The notes: generated by a model from the letters alone, not told the origin. Positions 1 to 8,847 are shown, counted from the stretch's first letter. The stretch is 14,289 nt of DNA from Gyrodactylus bullatarudis (GCA_012064415.1 SSNU01000251.1:80672-94960); one strand, 5' to 3'. Numbers and translations are program-made.

Positions 1-1271
1 TTACTACCTATGAAAGGCTGACCAATCAAACTCTTTCTTGTAATATTGATGTATTTATATTTGGCATGTAAAGACTGAAGAGTATGCCCGAAATAGAGCT
101 CAATCTCTTCTTATTCTCAGGCATCGCCTTTCTTATAACAAGGAACCCATTTTTTGGTTTTCATCTCCAATAATACAGTAGATTTAAACTATTCTTTGGT
201 AGATGCTTTCTTTTGTAGTCCTTTAAATGTGTCTAAACTGCCATTAAACTTGATAAGGAAACTAAAAACCACTAAAAGATGATGAAATGATTTTTCAAAA
301 TTGAAATCTAAAAAAATATCCGAATTAGACTTGGTAGTGCTCAAAAAATTTTATCACTTATGTCAAACAGGGTACTACTTGAAAAAATACATTCGATATT
401 AATTTTTTGAGAGAAATTAAATATACAAGTTTGAGTTGGGATTATTTCTGAAAAAAAGTCGGAAATGTCCTCATGCGAATTTTCTCTGTGTTTCTCTTAC
501 TTGGTAATTTGACATTTTTAAATGTATTTTCGAGGGGAAATGTCAAATATGTAGAAATAATGTTTGAAATTCAAAATCAACAAATGAAAAAATCTTTATT
601 ATTTCCTAAGTACAATGTCTAGTAGACCTAAAAAAGGCCTGTATTTTTGATTGAAATCCTCAAAGCCATGCTACAAGTTGAAATTTTTATACTTTCCAGA
701 TGAGGAAAACCAATCTTCAATATATTTTGAGGGCTCTCAGTTTCTATAACGTTTTCAACTATATTGTCTAAAAGGTTTTTGACTAAAACAACTTTGGATT
801 CAGATAAGGTTCATCTAAAAGGTTCAAGGTTCAAGTTAATGTTTCCTAACGAGTGAATGAATTTGAAATTTTTGATTTATGTCATACGAAATTCTATTCT
901 TAGCTTGTCATGACCTGTCTTTTTCTTGACAAATCAAATAAATTCACTATAGAAATATAATAATGATCCATTGCATTTAAAAATGATACAAAAATATCGA
1001 TTTTTATCATAAGCGATAAATTTGGAAAATAAATGCATCAAATTCATCAATGTAAATACATTTTCGATTATTTATTCAAAATTTATCAACAACTTTTGGT
1101 GAATTTTTCCATTGATAACAAACTAATTTTTCTCGAAAATCAAAGTTCCTATTGTCCCCCATATTATTATTCTGTAAGAAAATATCTCAAGAATAGTTGA
1201 CGCGAGCAACTCCAATATAAATATTTCGGAATGTAATGTGCAAATTCAGAAATCGTAAAATCTAAGAAAAT
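1..1271. other. AT-rich DNA, no gene seen
   Basis: No long reading frame, RNA gene, inverted repeat or recognisable element remnant was found on either strand. The stretch is rich in poly-A and poly-T runs and has frequent stops in all frames, as expected for intron or intergenic DNA of an AT-rich animal genome. Confidence 0.6.
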
Positions 1272-1356
1272 TCATTGTAGCGAGCTAATCATGATCCTCT
1301 GGCAAATGTCGGGACCAAGATCAATTAGATCATTTAGATCTGTTACGTTGGCTCGC
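1272..1356 (-). CDS. Candidate terminal exon (weak)
   Basis: I do not recognise the product. Read on the minus strand, a pyrimidine-rich stretch ends in CATTGACAG at 1357. It is followed by an open stretch of 27 codons and a TGA at 1272-1274. The peptide includes NVTDLNDLIDLGPDICQRIM, which is less lysine/asparagine-biased than random translation of this DNA, and the base composition is locally less AT-rich than its surroundings. This fits the last exon of a minus-strand gene whose upstream exons lie elsewhere. No clear AATAAA was seen close downstream. It could also be a chance open stretch or an old element remnant. Confidence 0.2.
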
Positions 1357-1374
1357 CTGTCAATGAATAGAATC

Positions 1375-2867
1375 AAGATTGAGGGAATCAGATTTTGATA
1401 AAAATTAAACCTTTTGAATTCGAAATAAAATACGGATAAGGATCTGGGTTTGTAACTTTAAATAACATCAAAAAATGTATAAAAGAGAAATAAGATCTAA
1501 AACAAATTTCAATCAAGACTGATTCAATCAAATATCCTTCGGTATCATATTTAAATTGAATTTTTATTTCATGATATTTAATGTATTTAAAGGTATATAT
1601 TTAGTGAACTATATTTTGAACTCTATATGTAATAAATCTATTCCTAATAATAATTAAAAAAAAATTCGTTTTGATACCAACTGTATCCAAATCGAAAATT
1701 TTTCTTTTGTATTTTATGAAATATTTGTCGATTTTTAAACTATTTGAGCCTTTTAAAATATAGAACCAAGTTGATTGAAAACACTTGTGAGTTGAAAAAA
1801 TTCCTTGAGAAGGAAGGCAGTCATCTGATTACTAATCATCTTATAATTTTCAGTATTCTTTTGAGTTTTATGAGGAAATTGTACTTTAAAATTATGAATT
1901 TATTAGATATTAGAGAGAGGCTAATTTTTAACATCTGGATGTGCAGAGCTCATTTTAAAGAGAATTTTTCAACGTAAAAAAATCCTATCAACCCATGTAT
2001 TTTTAATTTTACTTAGATACCCCAAATCGCAATTGAAAATGCCGATTTTTGAATTAATTGATAATTTTTTCTACTACAATCGATTAAAATCTAAATTTTG
2101 AGCCATTTGAATGCAATTTTTGAATAGAAATAGGTTTATAAGGTACTTTTAATCAGCACTACATATTCTAGTAAAAAAATCCGATTAATTTGGGATATGT
2201 TGAAGATGTTTGGGAAAATAGGATTTTGAGGAATCAGAAAATTGAAAATTTCGAATTTAAATTTTATAAATGGCATTTTCCAAGTTAGATCTAACAGACA
2301 CGCATTGTCTGGGGAAAAAATTTGACTCGCCCTAATAAAGATTATTATTATTTAATAACCAGTCTAATAACATTATCCCTTTAAAGGTTGGAATTTTTTC
2401 CCATGTACTTTCTTTCATACATCGTCCACATTGGTAAATTAATATTACTTTATAACTCTTTTTTATTATGAGGAATGGTACAACACCTGACTATCACGTG
2501 AACGGTGGATTTGATAAAGGCAATTAAAATTAATCCCCAATTTGTTAATTAAAATTGAAATTCTGGTTATGAATTTCCATTAATTTTCAAAGTAAAGCAG
2601 ATAAATAAATAAACGAGATTTTATAGATGCAAAAATAAAATTCAGGGTCAAAATAAACTCATACATTACGTTATTTGTAAATATAATAGCCCTTATTGAA
2701 TGATCCATTCTTTTGACTTTTTAACCCTATCAGAAGGCTAAGAATAAAGAAAATTTCTAAAAATAAGTTTTGAATGGTTCTAACTCTGATAATAATTTGG
2801 TCCTATTTATGAAGTCGATACCAATAAGGAGATAAAAACTTAAGTACGATATATATTCTAAACCTAA
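1375..2867. other. AT-rich DNA, no gene seen
   Basis: Nothing recognisable. An open frame of 77 codons at 1744-1977 (+) starts at TTG, has AT-driven composition (Lys, Ile, Leu, Phe) and no motif, so I do not call it. No repeats or element boundaries could be placed here by eye. Confidence 0.5.
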
Positions 2868-3543
2868 TTGACATGAAGATAAGAATTTACTATTTTTACA
2901 AAAAACTAAATATTTTTCTCCGGATTCACAGAGAAAAATAATATTTTGAATTCTAAAACGTGATGAGCTAATAAGATGAGGATATTCGAAAAAATTCCGA
3001 AAAAAAATTCAATCTGACATAAATTAGGCCGTTTTTCGAATTTCGAAAATGCACCAAATTTCCACTTTTATCAATTTCGATGTTTCGAAGCAATAAGTGA
3101 TGATATTTGGAATCAAGATTAGACGATGAATTCGAATTCATTTGCAGAAGTTCACTGAAGTTCGTCATTACTGTGGGATATCCAATCATTTGAATTTTTT
3201 GATTATCACGAAGGCAAATTATCCAAAATCTGGAACTTTAACTTTCTTCGCTATCTCTATGGCCAAATTCGAATTCTTTGTCTAATTTTGATCCCAAATA
3301 TCATTACTGCTTCGAATCATCGAAATCGATTGAAATTTTGAGTTCAAAAGTTGAAAAAGTGGAAATTTGGTGCATTTTCGAAATTCAAAAAACGGCCTGA
3401 TTTTGGTCAGATTGAATTTTTTCGAATATCCTCATCTTATTAGCTCATCACGTTTTAGAATCCAAAATATTATTTTTTTCTGAGAATCCGGAGAAAAATA
3501 TCGAGTTTTTTGTAAAAATAGTAAATTCTCATTTTCATGTCAA
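2868..3543. repeat. Large imperfect palindrome (foldback/MITE-like)
   Basis: The left half, starting TTGACATGAAGAT at 2868, reappears reverse-complemented and ends at 3543. Matching blocks include the stretch around 2895-2925 with 3480-3500 (TCCGGA), 2960-2990 with 3420-3450 (CGTGATGAGCTAATAAGATG), 3040-3065 with 3360-3380 (TGCACCAAATTTCCACTTTT) and 3105-3135 with 3270-3305. Similarity weakens toward the centre near 3200. The total is about 676 bp, arms nearly meeting, with scattered mismatches and small indels. The short open frame inside it (2968-3189, minus) is a by-product of the repeat. No clear target-site duplication was found. This is a foldback or miniature inverted-repeat element, or a local inverted duplication. 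Confidence 0.85.
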
Positions 3544-3833
3544 CTAGCTTTAATTTTTTAATTTGTAAAAATGATTTTTTTACTGATTTCTTTGCTTTCA
3601 ATGGTTAAAGCAAGTAGCATCTGTAATCCAAAAAGTTTTACTTGATGAAAAAATTAAGATGGAAGGCAACTTAATATCAACAAACTTTATAAAAAAATGG
3701 TAGACAGGATGTTAAATGATACATTTTCATTGTGAAGAATAAATTTTGCAAAAAAAATTTCTAATATCAGTTTGAGGATTGAAAAATTGATCTCTGAATC
3801 AGTGAAAAATGATCTAAAATTAGTTTTATAATA

Positions 3834-3923
3834 AAATTTATTAAAACTTAGGTCAATATTAGCATTCTCAGCCATGGTCATCCAAACGTTTCGACGGTGA
3901 TTTTCTTCACACGCCTTCTTCAG
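3834..3923 (-). mobile_element. Penelope-like tail motif, copy 1
   Basis: On the minus strand the order is CTGAAGAAGGCG (from 3923), an imperfect stem-forming stretch, then GTCGAAACGTTTGG (to about 3881) and GGCTGAGAAT, ending near TTTTAATAAATTT. The same string of blocks occurs on the plus strand at 11850-11925. From memory, a CTGAAGAAGGC...CGAAACGT module is common next to Penelope-like element ends in animal genomes, and a GIY-YIG fragment of that type lies just beside it here. The assignment is inference from that neighbourhood plus the two-copy conservation. Confidence 0.45.
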
Positions 3924-3955
3924 TGGTACGAAAGAACCATTTACATGATTTGCAG

Positions 3956-4098
3956 TTGCCTTGGCCCAATTGATTTTTAATTTTTCTTTTCTACATCTAA
4001 TAATAGAGAAGTTTTTGGTTTTTCATCAATTGGAAGTGTTTCAAGAATTTTACAATTTCATTAACATAAATTAGAGATTGATAAGACCTGGCGAAATA
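3956..4098 (+). pseudogene. Penelope-like 3' end, copy A (severely truncated)
   Basis: This copy starts inside the last codons of the nuclease gene: TTGCCTTGGCCCAATTGA reads LPWPN-stop, the same ending as the two longer copies at 4355 and 4745. The downstream sequence matches the 3' region of those copies up to CCTGGCGAAAT near 4098, with clear divergence, so it is probably the oldest of the three. It faces the minus-strand copy across about 50 bp, which makes 3956-4370 an imperfect palindrome. Confidence 0.65.
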
Positions 4099-4149
4099 TT
4101 TTTAGATAAAAATATACGTACATTTTTATATACGTCCGGATAGTTGGAA

Positions 4150-4600
4150 ATATTCATCAATTAAAATTATAACAAAAGAATTATATTCAAAGAGATATGT
4201 ACATTTCGCCAGTCTCAATTCCTGGTTCAATATTTAATAAAATTGTTTTAATGAATTGTTTTGAATGAAAATTGTAAAAAAAATTTCTCTTGAGCAATTC
4301 CAATTGATGAAAAACCAAAAACTTTTCTAGTAGGTAGAAAAGAAAAATTAAAAATCAATTGGGCCATGGTAGTTCTAAATTGTGTGTATAGTTCTTTTGG
4401 ATACATAGACTTGGATCTTCCTTCATGATATAAAATTTCTCTCTGATTTTAAGGTCCATACTTTGATCGCTTGAATTCTTACAAATTATCTTGAAATTGC
4501 TTTCATTCGCCTCGCAACCGCACCTAACAATGTGTTTCTTAATTGATGAACTATTCTTGCTCAGATGTTTGACCATAAATGACTCTTGAATGTGATTAGG
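4150..4600 (-). pseudogene. Penelope-like element 3' end with GIY-YIG nuclease tail, copy B
   Basis: The minus-strand frame from about 4600 to the TGA at 4355-4357 encodes the C-terminal part of a GIY-YIG endonuclease. An SSIKKH segment is followed by a Cys pair (CGC), then NFKII, then LKIREKFYI containing the conserved acidic position of the domain, then a DPSL segment, ending LPWPN-stop. In GIY-YIG domains of Penelope-like retroelements the usual order is S-I-x-x-H, F-x-I, L-x-I-x-E, P-x-L-N. That family nicks DNA for target-primed reverse transcription. The reverse transcriptase and the GIY-YIG motifs themselves are missing. About 205 bp of AT-rich 3' region follows, down to 4150. No start codon is meaningful because the 5' part is truncated. 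Confidence 0.6.
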
Positions 4601-4961
4601 TACAATTTCAAGATAATTTGTAAGAATTCAAGCGATCAAAGTATGGACCTTAAAATCGGAGAGAAATTTTATATCATGAAGGAAGATCCAAGTCTATGTA
4701 TCCAAAAGAACTATACACACAATTTAGAACTACCATGGCCCAATTGATTTTTAATTTTTCTTTTCTACCTACTAGAAAAGTTTTTGGTTTTTCATCAATT
4801 GGAATTGCTCAAGAGAAATTTTTTTACAATTTTCATTCAAAACAACTCATTAAAACAATTTTATTAAATATTGAACCAGGAATTGAGACTGACGAGACCT
4901 GGCGAAATGTACATATCTCTTTGAATATAATTCTTTTGTTATAATTTTAATTGATAAATAT
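4601..4961 (+). pseudogene. Penelope-like element 3' end with GIY-YIG nuclease tail, copy C
   Basis: This is a near-identical inverted copy of 4150-4499. It begins a few bases before NFKII and runs to the TGA at 4745-4747, then through the same 3' region to about 4961. One visible coding difference from copy B is LKIGEK in place of LKIREK. Together copies B and C make an inverted repeat with arms of about 350 bp around a loop at 4500-4602 that belongs only to copy B. The few differences suggest a recent event. The copy lacks the reverse transcriptase and most of the nuclease and cannot be active. The plus-strand frame at 4696-4944 is an out-of-frame shadow. Confidence 0.6.
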
Positions 4962-5037
4962 ATATTTCTCTAATTAAAACATTCTTTTTTTATACTGACA
5001 ATGATAAATAAATCTCTGTTCTTCATTTATAGGCGAT

Positions 5038-5216
5038 TATAGGAAAACATCAATAAAAATTATTAAAAGTAGATTTAATTGGAATATAACCAATCTTTTT
5101 CCAAAGCCTCTTCCAGACGTTGGTTATATTCCAATTAAATCTACTTTTACTAATTTTTATTGAAGATTTCAGATTCCATCATGGAACAAAACAATTTTCC
5201 TATAGGAAAACATCAA
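5038..5216. repeat. Long hairpin between 16-bp direct repeats
   Basis: Arms at 5050-5093 and 5120-5163 (44 bp each) are reverse complements with one mismatch seen, around a 26-bp loop that is less AT-rich than the arms. A 16-bp direct repeat, TATAGGAAAACATCAA, occurs at 5038-5053, overlapping the start of the left arm, and again at 5201-5216. The structure could be a small inverted-repeat element, a hairpin RNA source, or a local duplication and inversion. No promoter or known family was recognised. Confidence 0.8.
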
Positions 5217-5310
5217 ATTTTACCTGACAGTTTTGACAAATATCGGCGATCTTGATTATTAGATATTTATTTAAACAAAATTTTATCTCAGAGATATTTT
5301 CATGACCACA

Positions 5311-5340
5311 GAAAATTGAAAAAGTAAATTTGGGCAACTT
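5311..5340. repeat. Target-site duplication, 3' side of retrotransposon copy 1
   Basis: The 30 bp here recur at 6119-6148 with one mismatch (GGCAACTT against AGCAACTT). They bracket the truncated retrotransposon exactly where its homology to the second copy ends. Confidence 0.85.
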
Positions 5341-6118
5341 GATATATAAGATTTTTATTTGAAAAAATTAGTAAAATAGTTATGTGAATCTGGTACAAAG
5401 TTTGCAATAATATCTACAATCTGTGAGATTTTTTGGTTTTTAAAAACGTTAAAATTTAATTGGAATCTGTGTCTGAGCGGGTGCATGGTAGTCAATAGTA
5501 TTGTAGAACCTCTTAAGGAGTGTAGATGACAACAGCGGTCAGGAGGAGGAGGAATCTTATGGTAAAGTGCTGCAGAAGAGGCAATCCTTCTCATCCAAAT
5601 AGGGTGGAGATTTGATCTGTTAAGTAGCTCTTTGTACGAATATGGTCCAAAACAAGATTGGAGGAACTGATACTGGAGAGTTTCAATTTTTTAAATTGTT
5701 CCAACTGGTAGGTTACATAACAGCGAAGCTCCGTAGTCGAGATGGGGCAGAATACATTGTTTGAATAACAGCAGTCTTAAGTCTGAAGCATGAACGAATT
5801 TTCGCAGGAAGTACGATTTGATTCTTAGGGACTTGAGGATGGTTACAGCATGAACTGAGGTGTCAAGTTTATTATTATAGTTGAGTCCAAGGTCCTTTAT
5901 CTGAGATACCAATAAGGGAAGAAGATTTGGCTCCAGTTGAATGTTGGGTGAGAGACAGAGAATTTTGGTTTCGAGATGGTTTAAGGACAGTCCAATTTGA
6001 GCGAGTGATAAGTCTAAGTGATTGAGCTCTTGTTGGATTGTATCAGAGCTCTGATTGATGGGACATAAAATCTTAATGTCATCAGCATATTTGAAATATA
6101 TGACATCAGGAGACGAGG
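5341..6118 (-). pseudogene. 5'-truncated non-LTR retrotransposon, reverse transcriptase C-terminal part, copy 1
   Basis: One minus-strand frame runs from about 6118 to the TAA at 5355-5357. It contains the catalytic palm motif YADD (in VIYFKYADDIKIL), then the thumb-like segment of Jockey/CR1-type reverse transcriptases (LNHLDLSLAQIGLSLN, later LGLNYNNKL, RKFVHASDLRLLLFKQ, ILPHLDYGASLL), and ends in the C-terminal HPLRHRFQLNFNVFKN region. A single in-frame TAA at 5691-5693 breaks it. The 3' untranslated part is only about 15 bases and ends ATCTTATATATC, with no poly-A tail. The 5' part (ORF1, endonuclease, first palm motifs) is missing, and a 30-bp duplication flanks the insert. Reverse transcriptase of this group copies element RNA at a nicked chromosomal target. 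I place it in the CR1/Jockey-like assemblage and cannot name the clade. Confidence 0.9.
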
Positions 6119-6148
6119 GAAAATTGAAAAAGTAAATTTGAGCAACTT
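6119..6148. repeat. Target-site duplication, 5' side of retrotransposon copy 1
   Basis: Partner of the 30-bp repeat at 5311-5340. Its position directly after the last retrotransposon codons fixes the truncation point of the insertion at about 6118. Confidence 0.85.
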
Positions 6149-7548
6149 AATTTTTTAGCGACATTAAAATATTGATTAATTTTGAATTTTACTCTTGAAA
6201 GTAACTCTTGGTTACAAATTACTGGATATTTTGCTAGATTAGCTTCAGTCAATTTTCTCACGCTGAAAGACATGAATAAATTCTAACAGGAGAGAAATCC
6301 CCACTTTAATTGAAAATTTTTATGTCTACTTCTGAAGATGAAATTTTATCAGAAATCACTTAACCTTTTTTTCCATTGAACAAAATGAATGACCTTAGCT
6401 AAAAAAAATCAAGCAATTCTTTGTTTATTGTTTTTTGGTAAATTTCGATTTCAAAATTACTCATCGAGTTTATCTGCATCACCAGGATAGCAGAATTCGT
6501 AGCACGGTCATTATTATCATTATATACAGTATCAACAGTATGAATTGAAGAAGTAACATTTCTCTGAGAGTTTACACAAAGTTCACAGTGCAAAGGTCAC
6601 TTGTAAAATGAGAATTTATACAAAAAGATTTGCTATTTCATTGGTTTTTTCCGTTCTTACATTAGGAAATAATCAAAAGGAAATAGTGATTACTATCTTA
6701 TGAGTATTATTGTTTTAGAGTAACCCTTAATGTCCCACTAGGTTTTTTTTATCACAAAAAATTCTACCAACTAAAGCTGTTCTACATGAAAATGAGAATC
6801 TTATCCAAAACCGAAGAAAATTATTTTGCAAAAGACCTCAAATCGTAATGTAATTCTTTAAAGAATGATTGATGTTTGGGTGGTGGATGAGTTTTAATGA
6901 AAAAATTCAGAATCTCCGCATAAAAAAGGGTGTGTTGAAGATAATAAGGTCTACTCATGATTGGATGAAATCTTTATTTTTGTGTTTATGAAAAAAAGAT
7001 TCTTTTCAACGAGATTTTTAAATACTCATTGTCGGACTCTTCCGATGCAAAAATTACCAAAGAATACGATTTTGAGATCAATATTTTTTACTCATCAACT
7101 TCTTTTTTTTGATTAAGATCAAACATAATCCCCTACATCTGATTTTTATGAAAATTTTACCTTATCTTCTAAATTTGATGAATTCTTGGTTTTCTCATAA
7201 ATTTATTATGATCTTCACCCTGTCAAAATTTCATATTAATCGGATCAATCTTAAGCTCGTAAGAGGCTATTGAAAATTTGATCAGGATAAAATCGGGGTT
7301 AAGTTCATTAATTTCACAACAATAGCTGCATTCTGTGATAAAAATGAATACCAAAAACGGAATCTTTACCTACCTAGTAAGCCTCAAAAAATACTTATTA
7401 ATCTTCGGGAATTTTGATATCTCTCAAAAAAATTATTTTCGAAAATAGGGTCATAGATAAAAGTAAACAACTTTACCGACTAATCATACCTCTAGAACTC
7501 AAATATGCAATCACCTGAATTCTATCAGCTAAAGCTTCAAAAAATTGT
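6149..7548. other. AT-rich DNA, no element recognised
   Basis: Apart from the weak exon candidate at 6461-6563, nothing in this stretch was recognised. There is no inverted repeat, no long frame and no RNA gene. It is rich in A and T runs, like the left end of the window. Confidence 0.5.
6461..6563 (-). CDS. Candidate internal exon (weak)
   Basis: I do not recognise the product. On the minus strand CTCTCAG (acceptor ending at 6564) is followed by 34 open codons with a mixed composition (RNVTSS, then VDTVYNDNNDRATNSA, then VMQIN). A possible donor GTAAT lies at 6456-6460, after CTCGATGA. The open frame extends on both sides, from 6593 to a stop at 6399. It may be chance. The main support is locally higher GC and both splice-like borders. 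Confidence 0.15.
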
Positions 7549-7651
7549 CAATTTTTGGATCAGAAAATGATAAAAATTTATTGCGTTAAATAACTGTAGA
7601 TTCGTAATCAGCGTATTAATAAACCATAACAGTCATGAAAAAAATTCTCTT
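7549..7651 (+). repeat. Dispersed repeat, copy A
   Basis: This segment shares ATTTTTGGATC, AACTGTAGATTCGTAATCAG, CGTATT, AAACCATA and AGTCATGAAAAAAATTCTCT with 12154-12282 in the same order and orientation. Copy A lacks about 24 bp present in copy B between AAACCATA and AGTCATG. The family is unknown to me. It is probably a fragment of a longer non-coding element. Confidence 0.7.
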
Positions 7652-7939
7652 GGGACTTTGAACTTTTGGATAATTGGGTTTCAATTGGAGAGCCTTTACC
7701 TTATTTTATGACTAAACATTTTAACATTTCATAATTGTACTGATCAATCTATCCATTTTATTTATATTTGTACAAACAGATTTCGTAATTTGTATTTATA
7801 TTCAATATAAGATTTTTTTTTCTAACAAAAAAAAATCTGAATAGGAACTTCTCCCGGTCCAAATGTCTAATAAATAAGATGACTTGGTGTCGAAAAGTCT
7901 GTTGGAATTTCTTTTACAAGAAATATCTCCAAGGTTAGA
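7652..7939. other. Spacer before the inverted-repeat element
   Basis: No gene. A 30-bp AT-rich stretch near 7801-7833 (TTCAATATAA, then TTCTAACAAAAAA) has a partner at 8154-8183, inside the element to the right. Confidence 0.4.
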
Positions 7940-8054
7940 ACGTTCAGTGTATACACTGTACAACTAATTGGTCAATGGGGAAACTCGGTGTACACATTGA
8001 ACGGTTGATGGTGTACACTTTGAACATATTGACTAAACGTACTATGTGTACACT
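7940..8054 (+). repeat. Left terminal inverted repeat
   Basis: The repeat holds a perfect 14-bp palindrome CAGTGTATACACTG (7945-7958) and three GTGTACAC palindromes at 7988, 8011 and 8046, two of them followed by WTTGAAC. Repeated palindromes near an element end are typical transposase-binding architecture. That role is inference. Confidence 0.8.
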
Positions 8055-8286
8055 TGAAAAAAAGACTATGTTTGCATCCTTATAATGATAAACCATTAAA
8101 TGATTTACTATTTATTTGTATCCTCCATTAGTATTTTGTTGCATTTCTTATTTTTCAATATAAATTTTATTCTAACAAAAAAATAACAAGTCTCAAGCAT
8201 CATTTCGTTGAATAAGGTGCAGTTTTCAATAATCCCATGCATATATAAATTGGTCTGAGTGCATTCAACTAAGAAAAGCTAAATTT

Positions 8287-8420
8287 TTCACACTTGATTA
8301 AATTTCAAGTTTTCGACCAAAGCGTATTTGTCTCATGTAAATCATAGGTTTGAAGTTGAGAAACCCTTTTAATAAGTCAAAAAGGTGCAGGCTTCACACT
8401 TGATATAGTTTCAAGTTATC
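8287..8420 (+). repeat. Two 28-bp direct repeats, 106 bp apart
   Basis: TTCACACTTGAT, a variable few bases, then TTTCAAGTT occur at 8287-8314 and 8393-8420. The spacing and similarity suggest an old tandem duplication inside the inverted-repeat element. Confidence 0.55.
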
Positions 8421-8429
8421 AAACCTGAA

Positions 8430-8770
8430 ATGGTTCATACATACGCATCTCTGAGATGCCATTGGTGTCAAATTGATTCATCTAATCTGATTGGTGTCAT
8501 CAAAAGGCAAAATGATAACAGCCTTTACGAGATTGGGACCCAGTATGGCACAATCGAAGGATCTTTCTCGAGGGGACAGTCCCAGAAGAGGTCCCTGAAG
8601 GTTCTCTATCCATCCGAACTGCCTCAAAGGAAGCCTCATTTTCAGGGGGCCAAGGAACGTTGAGGTGTGATTGTGCCACAGGATGCATGTCAAATAGGTG
8701 TAAATGCAGAAGAAATAAAGTTCTTTGCAATTCTAGGTGCCATAAAAGTTTGTCATGCAATAATAAATAA
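8430..8770 (+). pseudogene. C-terminal tail of a KRBA2/Ginger-like integrase, frameshifted
   Basis: Two frames together carry the recognisable tail. From 8430 one frame reads SSNLIGVIKRQNDNSLYEIG, then TQYGTIEG, resembling the segment after the integrase core in KRBA2-like proteins. Around 8570-8582 the similarity moves to another frame, which reads SIRTASKEASFSGGQG and then an 8-Cys cluster: C-x-C-x3-C-x4-C-x-C-x6-C-x3-C-H-x4-C, with TAA at 8768-8770. A further frame break lies near 8470, since the preceding RISEMPLV segment is in a third frame. The Cys cluster is like the CXC-type zinc motifs in such proteins and would bind DNA or protein. The integrase catalytic core (D,D-35-E) is absent. 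Identification rests on my memory of the family, not on a search. Confidence 0.6.
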
Positions 8771-8847
8771 ACTAAGATTATTTTCTAAATTTTCTTGAAT
8801 TTCATTCCTTAATTTATTAAAACTTATCTCCCGACTATTCAGTGTAC

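Noticed and set aside
1744..1977. 77-codon open frame on the plus strand
   Set aside because: It starts at TTG, has AT-driven composition, no motif, and is within the length expected by chance.
2968..3189. Minus-strand open frame inside the palindrome
   Set aside because: It follows from the inverted repeat. The other arm does not keep a matching frame and there is no known domain.
4696..4944. Plus-strand open frame in copy C of the Penelope-like tail
   Set aside because: It is out of frame with the nuclease tail and runs into the AT-rich 3' region.
5691..5693. Reassigned stop codon in the reverse transcriptase
   Set aside because: Copy 2 has its stop at a different codon and other lesions, so ordinary decay explains the stops.
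8478..8760. Two minus-strand open frames opposite the integrase-like tail
   Set aside because: They are antisense shadows of the zinc-cluster coding strand and show no motif.
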